Positions 54,701 to 62,803 of a stretch of 64,000 nt of DNA are shown piece by piece. The notes under the pieces are model-generated. The model was not told the origin of the DNA. It searched no databases and worked only from the letters and a program-made list of their open reading frames with translations. The DNA is from Bactericera cockerelli (Eukaryota > Arthropoda > Insecta > Hemiptera > Triozidae), in contig CM044955.1 of NCBI GenBank assembly GCA_024516035.1, positions 16,050,079 to 16,114,078 on the forward strand. The letters are read 5' to 3'. The translations under genes were made by a program, and so were the position numbers. Positions within the stretch are counted from its first letter, which is position 1, and each line of letters starts with the position of its first letter.

Positions 54701-56729
54701 CCTGGTGTATTCGGTGGTTAGCCATGACTTCAAGTCCCTTGTGCTAAAACTTTCTCTGGTGGATGCCTCAGACAATGATTCGGAGGCTATCCGGACAAGC
54801 CTGATATTCTCGCTCAAAAGTTGCCTGAGGCTGGAGGATGAGTCTGACATCTTTCAGAAAGATGTTAGTGTGGAACTATTCTCACCCGTGACCGATATCG
54901 ACATTCCCACGTATGTGGATGAGATACCAGAAATTAAACAAGAGCTCGTTGGCGGTTACCCACAGGTTTTGTTCCAGTGTATGGAGATTACTGCAGACAT
55001 GGAGGTCGCCCAGATAGATCTAGACCAGGACGTTTACGTTGTGAGCATTGCTCTGGAGAGGAACATGAGAGAAGTTTTGAAGCCTTTACAAATTGTGCCA
55101 CGAGGCCCACGAGAGAATCATATAGGCCTAGAGAAAGGATTTGATGAGTTTGAGTCAAATGCACACGCACCCCTCCCCACTGTACGTTCCACTAAGAAAG
55201 ACAAAGACTTGAGTGAGTTCCGTGACGTAAAACACAACATCGTCGAGTGGATGGGCAACATTCAGGAGGATAGTGAACAGTTAGAAGAGATCGTGTCTCA
55301 GACGGAGCCCTTTACCTATGTTGAAGAGCTGGAACAAAAAGCAGAAGTTGACGATCCAAATATGGATCCATTCGACGATCCATATGAAGACACAGCAGAC
55401 CCTGTGGAGCAGCCGAGTGATTCTGAACCGGAGCTGAAACCAGTGGTGCAACTGATAGAACCTAAAGTAGAACCCGACGTACCAGACGGCTATGATGAGA
55501 ACAAGGAGAATAAAAAGAAGAAGAGGAAAAGAAAGAGAGAAGTGTCGGATAGTGAGGAGGAGGAATATGTAGAGAGAAGGCAGAAAAAGCGAGGAAGAAA
55601 GAAAAAGATGAAGAGGGTGATGACAACAAAGAAGAAAAATGTGAAGGTGGAGATAAAAAAAGAAGTGGATCAGATGGACGAAAAGTGTGTCTCATGGAAT
55701 AATGTGCAGAAGATGACCGGTGAGTTCATCTGTTTCCACTGCGACAAGCAATCCGCCTCCAAGGCTAATCTCAGGAGTCACATCCGCTCCATCCACATGC
55801 TGGAGAGATCTTGCTCGTGCGACATTTGTGGCAAGAGCTTCCTCGATAAGTCACGCATAGAAAGGCACATCAAATATGTTCATCTTAAGATTCGGAACTT
55901 TCAGTGCGCCTCGTGTGTATGGTCTTTTTACACGCGTGCCGACCTGAATCGACACGAGCAGCGACACGCTGGAATCAGACCCTTCCAGTGTCACCACTGC
56001 TCCTGGGCTTTTGTGCGCAAGAATGATCTTAAATCCCACCTTGTAGTTCACACCGGGGAGCGAAATTACATGTGTTATTTGTGCGGAAAGAGATTTGGCA
56101 CGCGCTCCGCCCTTTTCACGCATGTGAAGCGGCATTCAAAAAAGAAGAAACCTCCGCAGTCTCAGCGGACTTTCGTCAACGGTAAGCGGACTTACGTCCC
56201 CATGGAGCCCGTCAAGTGTGATCAATGCGACAAGGCGCTGAGCACAAAGCAATCACTTGCCCGACATGTCAAACTGGTACATGAACAGACACATAAACGT
56301 CTGAAACCACGGGTACAGAAGCAGTGGCAGTGTCCTTGTTGCGAGCTCAGCTTTAACCACAGGACCTCTATGCAGCGACACATGTACAAGTTTCATGAGG
56401 ATTCCAATCTGCTGAAACAAGTGCAGTGCCGAGTGTGCGGTAAGAAACTTCTAGATGAGGCATGCGTCGTGCGGCACATGATCAGGCGACATCCTGACAA
56501 CTGCGACGATATAGAAGCAATGAATGCAGCCGTAGCCAAGTCATTGCAGCGACATATCCCTTGTCCAATCTGCAAGCGCAAGTTCCTCAGGGAGAAAGGA
56601 CTGCAAAAGCATATGGCAGAGAAACATTTATACAAGACTGAAGAGTACATGGAGTACCCACATTCCTTGCCCCCACCTGAGGCTCTGTACAGTGAGACCG
56701 AGAAGAAACCAAACCTACTTCTCAACTAG
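45521..56729 (+). CDS. Multi-exon C2H2 zinc-finger protein, isoform using terminal exon A
   Basis: I joined coding exons 45521-45598, 47011-47276, 48817-49098, 50179-50440, 51024-51134, 52783-52916 and 54545-56729. All introns are GT-AG and phases agree at every junction. The protein starts MGRKKQKKPK. Shared exons encode nine C2H2 fingers, the first CNMCQKIM with HMAVH and the ninth CQVCGTVYTNRDAFKRH; finger 3 is split by an intron inside CHMC. A linker (QALISQGVDLDEIL) leads into the last exon, which adds about 727 residues with nine more fingers: 18 in all. No BTB or ZAD domain is visible. It is probably a nuclear DNA-binding regulator; target and role are unknown. The last exon is one of three tandem alternatives. 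Confidence 0.85.
45860..46191 (+). repeat. About 330-bp dispersed duplicate, copy 1
   Basis: It is nearly identical to 48368-48702 (shared TTAATGCCAGAACCAAACAA, GGTGGACTAATGCTGACTCA, GGCTTAATTGCCTTGTTCTA, TGGGCCAAAAATTACAATAG). It lies in intron 1 of the zinc-finger gene. Possibly a LINE 3' end in reverse; class unresolved. Confidence 0.85.
46195..46730 (+). pseudogene. Reverse-transcriptase relic of a non-LTR element
   Basis: In shifting frames it reads LNWIKSYYKQQ, then NFSISQGTVLSCSLFNIF (motif B), then LPNVTRGKSFLYADNAVISY (motif C with YADN for YADD) and ILHWYTKMSLKLNLNKSDYI. At least one frameshift and loss of a catalytic Asp show it is dead. It lies in intron 1 of the zinc-finger gene. 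Confidence 0.85.
47011..47276 (+). CDS. Zinc-finger gene exon: fingers 1, 2 and start of 3
   Basis: The acceptor TACTTCACAG and donor CCACAT then GTAAGA bound 266 nt. It encodes an acidic leader (VVPLDSSDTQPEE), CNMCQKIMKTKHALRAHMAVH-type finger 1, finger 2 CDECDMMFSNKNALNRH, and PFPCHM, the start of finger 3. If the intron is retained, the codons ATG TAA end translation at once. Confidence 0.88.
47461..47660 (+). repeat. Dispersed repeat R10, copy 2
   Basis: The same ordered landmarks as 12985-13200 (TGATGGTCTCCA, GAACCACATATTTCT, TTAAGAAACTGC, TTCTAGCAAGA). Confidence 0.65.
47845..47962 (-). mobile_element. tRNA-like SINE, family S4, minus strand
   Basis: The complement reads GGGTAGTGCACGAGGCTTGC, GGGTTCGATCCCCAGCAC, TGTACTTGGAT and CCACTCATACCTC, in the same order as 43378-43500. 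Confidence 0.72.
48048..48160 (+). repeat. 38-bp minisatellite, three units, same family as 20.8 kb
   Basis: Three head-to-tail units (TCTGGCTGGGGGACTATAAA, then CAGGGAGTAGACCAGCAG) with the same 38-bp period and sequence as the array at 20784-21235. Confidence 0.92.
48368..48702 (+). repeat. About 330-bp dispersed duplicate, copy 2
   Basis: Near-identical partner of 45860-46191. An extra partial repeat of its AATGCTGACTCAAAGTAAGT segment plus an ATTT-repeat tract follows at 48707-48793, right up to the next exon's acceptor. Confidence 0.85.
48817..49098 (+). CDS. Zinc-finger gene exon: fingers 3-5 (GC-rich)
   Basis: The acceptor TTTTGCGGCAG and donor CTGCCG then GTGAGT bound 282 nt. It completes finger 3 (CEKRFLNKSHLAAHVKTH), then CGLCFQSFYSKADLVRH and CHLCARGFFRKSYLKLH, and starts finger 6 (FTCR). 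Third codon positions are almost all G or C, unlike the flanking exons. Confidence 0.9.
49363..49567 (+). mobile_element. S2 SINE, full length
   Basis: GTCTGTCCCAGTAGCTCAGT, GGGTTCGAAACCCAGCCGGG, then AATAATATGTCTTGGGCC and an ATT tail; in an intron of the zinc-finger gene. Confidence 0.9.
49680..49803 (+). pseudogene. Partial duplicate of the finger 6-7 exon with immediate stop
   Basis: It is identical over 118 nt to the first part of the exon at 50179 and keeps an acceptor (GCTATCGACAG). After CTCCCGG it diverges into AAA TAG. Spliced in, it would end the protein after CMICGKTFSRK. It is either a decayed duplicate, an alternative terminal exon, or an assembly artefact. Confidence 0.75.
49917..50148 (+). 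repeat. Dispersed repeat R5, 3'-truncated
   Basis: It starts CTTTCCTTATCCTATTATAA and runs through GAATCAAAGTCCCAGGATAC, TCTGTCTG and GACTTGAAATTTGGTATGAA. It breaks off just before the exon at 50179. Confidence 0.85.
50179..50440 (+). CDS. Zinc-finger gene exon: fingers 6-8 (GC-rich)
   Basis: The acceptor GCTGTCGACAG and donor TGCCAG then GTATCT bound 262 nt. It gives finger 6 (CRYCKKLFNSRTSCYTH), 7 (CMICGKTFSRPSGLKKH), 8 (CEQCERPFYHPGSLKRH) and ends DICQ, the start of finger 9. Phase 0 at the 3' end. Confidence 0.9.
50618..50885 (+). repeat. Probable LINE/SINE 3' tail, RTE-like
   Basis: CTAGACGTTCGCCCGTGCTT, GCAACGGGAC, then AACAAACAAACA, a GGTAGGTA run and ATATATTATAGAGATAATAA. This combination resembles RTE-type tails in insects by general appearance only. 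Confidence 0.45.
51024..51134 (+). CDS. Zinc-finger gene exon: finger 9
   Basis: The acceptor TTTTTGTTACAG and donor CCGCAG then GTAAGT bound 111 nt (37 codons, phase 0). It completes CQVCGTVYTNRDAFKRH and adds the linker VARGDIDQLPRVEREVPQ. Confidence 0.9.
51328..51867 (-). mobile_element. Deleted mariner-like element with TA duplication
   Basis: The inverted ends CAGGGTGGAGCCCGGAAGAC and the complement of GTCTCCCGCGCTCTACCCTG are flanked by TA on both sides. The minus strand (about 51645 down to 51403) encodes a transposase C-terminus: DFFLWDYFKSKVY, then IPVEMLGRVHENV, ending NVRKK stop. An inverted R5 fragment (51650-51830) fills the rest. An IS630-Tc1-mariner relic in an intron. Confidence 0.82.
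52490..52680 (+). mobile_element. Composite SINE body with RTE-like tail
   Basis: CCTACCCAGGCTAGGTGATG, TTAATGTGGGTAGC, GGAGGGTAAAAACCTCG, AGGACGTTAAATC, then AAGGGCATCCAGCCGTAAAA. It shares its body with the 5S-derived SINE but has a different tail; no 5S head is visible. Confidence 0.68.
52783..52916 (+). CDS. Zinc-finger gene last shared exon (linker)
   Basis: The acceptor TATTCTACTCAG and donor GACGACAT then GTAAGT bound 134 nt. It encodes ISKMQALISQGVDLDEIL, ending WRARNKLADD plus the first two bases of a Met codon. The phase fits all three downstream acceptors, each beginning with G. Read through unspliced, the next codons are ATG TAA. Confidence 0.85.
53085..53400 (+). pseudogene. Reverse-transcriptase relic in the last intron
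   Basis: Across frames it shows FLDIKKAFGPVIN (motif A), PGLRQGGVLSPLMFINHHL (motif B) and LVLFAEDLLLA (motif C, Glu for the first Asp of FADD). The part after AAGCTTTTGG recurs at 57088-57355. Confidence 0.8.
54391..54414. repeat. Poly(A) run
   Basis: About 24 A in the intron before terminal exon A; much shorter in the paralogous position at 58457. Confidence 0.85.
54545..56729 (+). CDS. Terminal exon A: novel domain plus nine C2H2 fingers
   Basis: The acceptor CTCCCTACATCCAG precedes 54545. With the upstream AT the first codons are M-I-E-M, so the ATG at 54552 is internal. About 310 residues of unknown fold come first (SEYQFPVESLGMMNHLVYSV onward; IKQE and IKKE fit the SUMO consensus). 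An acidic then Lys/Arg-rich NLS-like stretch follows (near residues 315-375), then nine fingers from about residue 394: CFHCDKQSASKANLRSH, CDICGKSFLDKSRIERH, CASCVWSFYTRADLNRH, CHHCSWAFVRKNDLKSH, CYLCGKRFGTRSALFTH, CDQCDKALSTKQSLARH, CPCCELSFNHRTSMQRH, CRVCGKKLLDEACVVRH, CPICKRKFLREKGLQKH. The stop is at 56729; AATAAA at 56837. Confidence 0.9.
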
Positions 56730-56836
56730 AAATCCAACATGCAACCTGTGAGCTTCTTGTTAGTCAGATTATCAACTTAAAAATTAATTTTTGTTTTTTG
56801 TTTTTCGTTTTAAACATAACCGTTCAGTAAATAAGG

Positions 56837-56842
56837 AATAAA
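56837..56842 (+). terminator. Poly(A) signal AATAAA for terminal exon A
   Basis: A canonical hexamer about 108 bp after the stop; the paralogous position after exon B reads ATTAAA. Confidence 0.7.
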
Positions 56843-57087
56843 GATTTATTTATAAACCTCATGGTTTTAGGACTTCGGAAATTTTGGTGTCTTAGGCAAA
56901 TGGTGGAAAACATTATGAGAGTCGACAACCATATTGTTGATAAATTCTTCCAATCTAAGAAAAATATTGATGAATCTATCGGTGGTGCAATTTAGCTCAC
57001 AAATTTAAATGGTTTGAGACTGAATTGATATTTTCGGATGTCATGTTAATTGATATTTTTAGATGTCATTATAACTAATTTAATAAG

Positions 57088-57355
57088 GAAGCTTTTGGTC
57101 CTGTAATAAACTAAAGTATGACAGTGATACATACTGTTAGAATTGATCAAAACATCATGGATTGTACATAGGAAATGTGATATAATATTAAAACCAGAGT
57201 GGAAACTGACGATGAGTTTGATAAAACTAGGCTTCTGACAAGGAGGAGTTCTCTCGCCCTTACTGTTCATCAATCGCCCTCTGAAACATACAAATTTATC
57301 AAGATCTGAAACTTTCAAATCAGTACCCTTTACTCAAGATTTACTTTATGGTTGA
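57088..57355 (+). pseudogene. Duplicated reverse-transcriptase relic (intron before exon B)
   Basis: It is homologous to 53128-53400, starting at AAGCTTTTGGTCCTGTAATA. Motif B remains as QGGVLSPLLFI and motif C has decayed (FTQDLL). The motif A sequence left of AAGCTTTTGG is missing, which marks the duplication junction. Confidence 0.8.
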
Positions 57356-58594
57356 ATCTATAAAAAAAATTACAGGTGTTTACCTAAATGTGAGGAAATA
57401 AGAAAATGATTGCTTCGTATTCAATATAGAAAAGAGCAAAGTTCTAAAATTAGATCGAGCAAGTACATACAGTGACAGGGCAAGTGGTACACAATAATCA
57501 ACCATTAATCCAGTGGAAAATTGAACCAGGGTGTTATGATATCATAGAATGGAGCACTTAACAAAGAACTGGTAGTTAAGATACATAGGGGTGTCGTTTC
57601 TATGGAGTGGTTAAGGATTTTATCTGTTTAAAGTTATCCTCAACATAAGATAATGGAAAAATCATGTTTGTTAAAATTCAAGTAATAGAAATGAGAGTCC
57701 ATTGAAGTGAGTAGATATAACCCGTAAATCACGGGTTTGTGTCTATCCGTTATGGTTCCTTATCGATAATTTTTTTAGATTAAAGAGAGTTTCACGGGTA
57801 AACTCAACGAAAAAAACGATGCAAACTAGTTTCATTCAAATGCGCTAAACCGTTACAAAGTTACGGTAATGAATAATATTAATAACTTTTGCTTGCAAAA
57901 TTTGATAGAATTAGTTCATAAAGTTTTGATAGCAATTGCTTTTATTCTTTAAAAGTAAATGGAAGATGGATATTAATAAAACTGACCTTTCCTTTTGAAG
58001 CATGGCATTTCCTTTTGCTCACAAGCAATTGATCCATTCAAGTTAAAGCTAATAATAAAAAGGAAAAAGTCAGTTATATGAAGATCTAAGTTTGTATGAT
58101 TTACTGCCAAAAAAAAATCCCATTTTCTTTTTTGATTGAAAGGAAAAGCAATTGCTTTCAAAACATTGTGAATAACGGCTGAAGAGAAAACCTTTTCCTT
58201 TTATGAAAATGGCCCATTAATAGGCCATATTATTCAAACATAATTTTCTTTTGCCGTTCTTCTTAAACAATCTCTCAACAAGTATCATTAATTCTTTCTT
58301 CAGTTCAATAGAGTTTATCTATATTTCTTCTATGAAGATGCTAATACTGTTTTATAATAAAGAGTAGACCAGCAAGTTAACCCAAAAGGATTCTTGAAGG
58401 TACTTTTATTTCGAAAGAGTGAAAACTAAATTCAAAACCAGAAACAAATTATTCACAAAAAAAACAAAGTTTTCCAAATGTGCATGTGATGTAATTTACA
58501 CAGGTCTTATGATGTCAGATTTTTTAAAACTTGTGTTTGAAAATAAATAGTAATAATACAATCATTTACTACTGCTCTTCCTCCCTACATCCAG

Positions 58595-60749
58595 GATTGA
58601 AATGAGCCACAGATTCGCCAAGTCGATGAATGAAGTGGATAACATCAACAAGGCAGTCAACCCCCACGTGCAAGATAACTCCTGGATCCATCATTTATCT
58701 TCGGAGTATCAGTTTCCCGTAGAATCCCTTGGGATGATGAACCACCTGGTGTATTCGGTGGTTAGCCATGACTTCAAGTCCCTTGTGCTAAAACTTTCTC
58801 TGGTGGATGCCTCAGACAATGATTCGGAGGCTATCCGGACAAGCCTGATATTCTCGCTCAAAAGTTGCCTGAGGCTGGAGGATGAGTCTGACATCTTTCA
58901 GAAAGATGTTAGTGTGGAACTATTCTCACCCGTGACCGATATCGACATTCCCACGTATGTGGATGAGATACCAGAAATTAAACAAGAGCTCGTTGGCGGT
59001 TACCCACAGGTTTTGTTCCAGTGTATGGAGATTACTGCAGACATGGAGGTCGCCCAGATAGATCTAAACCAGGACGTTTACGTTGTGAGCATTGCTCTGG
59101 AGAGGAACATGAGAGAAGTTTTGAAGCCTTTGCAAATTGTGCCACGAGAGAATCATATAAACCTAGAGAAAGGATTTGATGAGTTTGAGTCAAATGCACA
59201 CGCACCCCTCCCCACTGTACGTTCCACTAAGAAAGACAAAGACTTGAGTGAGTTCCGTGACGTAAAACACAACATCGTCGAGTGGATGGGCAACATTCAG
59301 GAGGATAGTGAACAGTTAGAAGAGATCGTGTCTCAGACGGAGCCCTTTACCTATGTTGAAGAGCTGGAACAAGAAGCAGAAGTTGACGATCCAGATATGG
59401 ATCCATTTGACGATCCATATGAAGACCCTGTAGAGCAGCCGAGTGATTCTGAACCAGAGCTGAAACCAGTGGTGCAACTGATAGAACCTAAAGTAGAAGC
59501 CGACGTACCAGACGGCTATGATGAGAACAAGGAGAATAAAAAGAAGAAGAGGAAAAGAAAGAGAGAAGTGTCGGATAGTGAGGAGGAGGAATATGTAGAG
59601 AGAAGGCAGAAAAAGCGAGGAAGAAAGAAAAAGATGAAGAGGGTGAAGACAACAAAGAAGAAAAAAGTGAAGGTAAAAGAAGAAGTGGATCAGATGGACG
59701 AAAAATATATCTCTTGGAATAATATGCAGACGACGACAGGTGAGTTCATTTGTTTCGACTGCAACAAGCAATATGCCTCTAAGGCTAACCTCAAGAGTCA
59801 CATCCGCTCCATCCACATGCTGGAGAGATCCTGCTGGTGCAACATTTGTGGCATGAGCTTCCTCGGTAAGTCACGCATAGCAACGCACATCAAACATGTT
59901 CATCTTAAGATTCGGAACTTTCAGTGCGCCTCGTGTGAATGGTCTTTTTACTCGCGTGCCGACCTGAATCGACACGAGCAGCGACACGCTGGAATCAGAC
60001 CCTTCCAGTGTCACCACTGCTCCTGGGCTTTCGTGCGCAAGAATGATCTTAAATCTCACCTTGTAGTTCACACGGGGGAGCGGAATCACATGTGTAACAT
60101 ATGCGGAAAGAGATTTGGCACGCGCTCCGCCCTCTTCACGCATGTGAAGCGGCACTCAAAGAAGAAGAAACCTCCGCAGTCTCAGCGGACTTTCGTCAAC
60201 GGTAAGCGGACTTACGTCCCCATGGAGCCCGTCAAGTGTGATCAATGCGACAAGGCGCTGAGCACAAAGCATTCACTTGCGCGACATATCAAGCTGGTAC
60301 ATGAACAGACACATAAACGTCTGAAGCCACAGGTACGGAAGCAGTGGCAGTGTCCTTGTTGCGAGCTCAGCTTTAACCACAGGACCTCTATGCAGCGACA
60401 CATGTACAAGTTTCATGAGGATTCCAATCTGCTGAAACAAGTGCGGTGCCCAGTGTGCGGTAAGAAACTTCTAGATGAGGCATGCGTCGTGCGGCACATG
60501 ATCAGGCGACATCCTGACAACTGCGACGATATAGAAGCAATGAATGCAGCCGTAGCCAAGTCATTGCAGCGACATATCCCTTGTCCAATCTGCAAGCGCA
60601 AGTTCCTCAGGGAGAAAGGACTGCAAAAGCATATGGCAGAGAAACATTTATACAAGACTGAAGAGTACATGGAGTACCCACATTCCTTGCCCCCACCTGA
60701 GGCTCTGTACAGTGAGACCGAGAAGAAACCAAACCTACTTCTCAACTAG
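58595..60749 (+). CDS. Terminal exon B: paralogue of exon A
   Basis: Same acceptor (CTCCCTACATCCAG) and phase as exon A, 4050 bp downstream. It encodes 717 residues from the splice site, with short deletions relative to A (GPR after VPR; DTAD near the acidic stretch). It is nearly identical in the N-terminal region and fingers 4-9. It differs in fingers 1-3 (CFDCNKQYASKANLKSH, CNICGMSFLGKSRIATH, CASCEWSFYSRADLNRH). The VKEE after the Lys-rich run keeps a SUMO-like site. Stop at 60749; ATTAAA at 60889. It has an internal ATG (58602) that could mimic a stand-alone start; I prefer the spliced model because copy C lacks that ATG. Confidence 0.88.
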
Positions 60750-60825
60750 AGATCCAACATGCAACCTGTGAGCTTCTTGTTAGTCAGATTATGAACTTAA
60801 AGTTAGTAATTGTTTTGTTTTGTTT

Positions 60826-60828
60826 TTT

Positions 60829-60859
<31 letters not shown>
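60826..60859. repeat. Poly(T) run after exon B
   Basis: A T-rich tract of over 30 bases in the 3' UTR; only a short T-rich segment exists at the matching place after exon A. Confidence 0.85.
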
Positions 60860-60866
<7 letters not shown>

Positions 60867-60888
60867 CATAATCGTTCAGTAAATAAGG

Positions 60889-60894
60889 ATTAAA
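60889..60894 (+). terminator. Poly(A) signal ATTAAA for terminal exon B
   Basis: A common variant hexamer at the position matching AATAAA after exon A. Confidence 0.55.
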
Positions 60895-61296
60895 AATTTT
60901 TTGGTGTCTTAGGCAAATGGTTGAAAACCTAATGAGAGTCGACAACCATAAAATCGATGATAAAATCTCTCGATCTAAGATAAAAATATTGATGAATCTG
61001 TGTGTGGTGGAATATAGCCCACAAATATGATTGGTTAGAGACTGAATTGATATTTTTGGATGTCTTGTTAATTGATATTTTGGATGTCATTTTAATAAAC
61101 GTTTCTGCAAAAATGTATTTAAGATGCATTGATAATAAGATGAAAAAAGTACTGTACTAAAATATCAAATTTGCTGGTTTCTAGGGCACCAAAATTTGAG
61201 CCTGGTACACACTCACATTACTCGTTCTCAAGACTATTTTGTGGTTTTAAAACGATTTCCTCCTTTCTCTTGGTCACTTAATCCCTATCCTTTTTT

Positions 61297-62015
61297 TACT
61301 TTCCTTACCCTATAATTAGGAAATGGATTGTATTGGTCGAAAACTTGACCGTCCCAGTTTTTCAAATTTCTGGACGAATCATAGCCTCAGGATACCAAAA
61401 AATTGTTTTTGGCCATTGGTCCGTGTGTCTGTCTGTCTGTGTTTGTGTGTGAACACGATATCTCAAGAACGGTAAAAGCTAGAGACTTGAAATTTTTTAT
61501 GGAAATTATTTTATACACCAAACAAACCACGAAACTTTTGGTTGAAATCGCCTGCACTCTGTCTGGCTGTGTGTGAGTGTGTCTGTAAACAAGTTATCTC
61601 AAGAATGGTAAGACTAGAGATCTGAAATTTGGTATGTAGATCTCATTCATGGAGAGGACGCGGCGTTTGGCGGTTCTAGCTAAACGATAAGAGATACCAT
61701 AATTTATAAGAACACCTTTTTCTTAAAATCAAAAAATATTAGCGGTTTACTTAGATTATTTTTTTGATATCTTGAACTTTTTGGAACTCGGCCGCAATTT
61801 ATCGGTATTTTCAAGGGTTCCCATTAGACCAACTTTTTTTTTTTAATATTTATCATATATGGGGTTGTGACTTATCAAATCCAATGTTTTTGTTGTGCTG
61901 ATTACAAATTTGACATTTATTTTTAGCTAACTGTTACCTATGAGTCACCAGTGGCTTTTGGTCCTGTTCCCATTCTTAGTATTATGATAAGAAGAGTCGT
62001 GTGATGTTTACACCA
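61297..62015 (+). repeat. Dispersed repeat R5, near full length, diverged
   Basis: It starts TACTTTCCTTACCCTATAAT and runs through GAATCATAGCCTCAGGATAC, GATATCTCAAGAACGGTAAA and a partial internal repeat of the same segment at 61590. It ends GTCGTGTGATGTTTACACCA-GATTTTTC. It lies between terminal exons B and C. Confidence 0.85.
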
Positions 62016-62028
62016 GATTTTTCTGCTC

Positions 62029-62440
62029 TGTATTATTGGATGTCAGGGGTCTACTCATACTTCCTGAGAAAAACACAGTAACTGCTTTAATATGAGCAGC
62101 AACCAGTTCATTATGTGCAAAAATAATATATTAGGATATTCAAGGAAAAGAAAAGGCCTATAATTATCCACTACCAACTTTAAATTGTGACATATTAACA
62201 CAAAGAAACATATTTCTTTATTATAATTATTATCATGTGTCGAGGGGATTCACATTTATATCAACTGTATATTTCTTGAAAAATTAAGTCCAGAGTTGGC
62301 CATTCACCTCACTAAACTTGTTTTTGTGATAAAACTAGAATGAGTATTTGCTAAATATACAGTGCCCTCGTTTCTCAACACTTCCCATAACTGTATTATT
62401 GGATGTCAGGGGTCTACTCATACTTCCTGAGAAAAATCGA
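62029..62440 (+). repeat. About 46-bp direct repeat, copies 364 bp apart
   Basis: CTGTATTATTGGATGTCAGG, then GGTCTACTCATACTTCCTGA-GAAAAA, occurs at about 62029 and again at about 62393 with no mismatch I could see. Confidence 0.8.
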
Positions 62441-62653
62441 GTAGCTTATTTTGCATTTTCTACCTTGCACATTTCCCAAAGAAAAATTGGAAGCAACACC
62501 CCAACAACATCAAACAGCAGCCATTCAAAACTGAGCCTTCTTCTTATGGTGTCTATCCCCGGTTCGTATACTGGCTATCATGTTAGCTATTTTGACTTTA
62601 CGGTCTGCTGTTAGGAAGAGTTGTGTTGTTGTCTGGTTGAACCGTGTTCTTAA

Positions 62654-62803
62654 CACTTAGACGACCGGGTGTACCACCGGTGGTACACGCACGTTCGTAC
62701 GGAATGGACCGGGTGTACCACCGGTGGTACACAATGTCGGAGAGCCGTATTATCGCCGGTCCCACAAGAGAATTCACGAAAAACCATGCCGGTCGTCTAA
62801 GTG
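62654..62803. mobile_element. 150-bp piggyBac MITE with perfect ends and TTAA
   Basis: TTAA (62650-62653 and 62804-62807) flanks perfect 15-bp inverted ends CACTTAGACGACCGG. Inside, the 20-bp palindrome GTGTACCACCGGTGGTACAC occurs twice (62669-62688, 62713-62732). It has no coding capacity and looks young. Confidence 0.92.

Noticed and set aside
54552..60749. Reading 54552-56729 and 58602-60749 as two intronless genes
   Set aside because: Both lie directly behind identical acceptors in phase with the upstream exon, and the third copy has no matching ATG. The spliced-exon model explains all three; I keep the stand-alone model only as an alternative.
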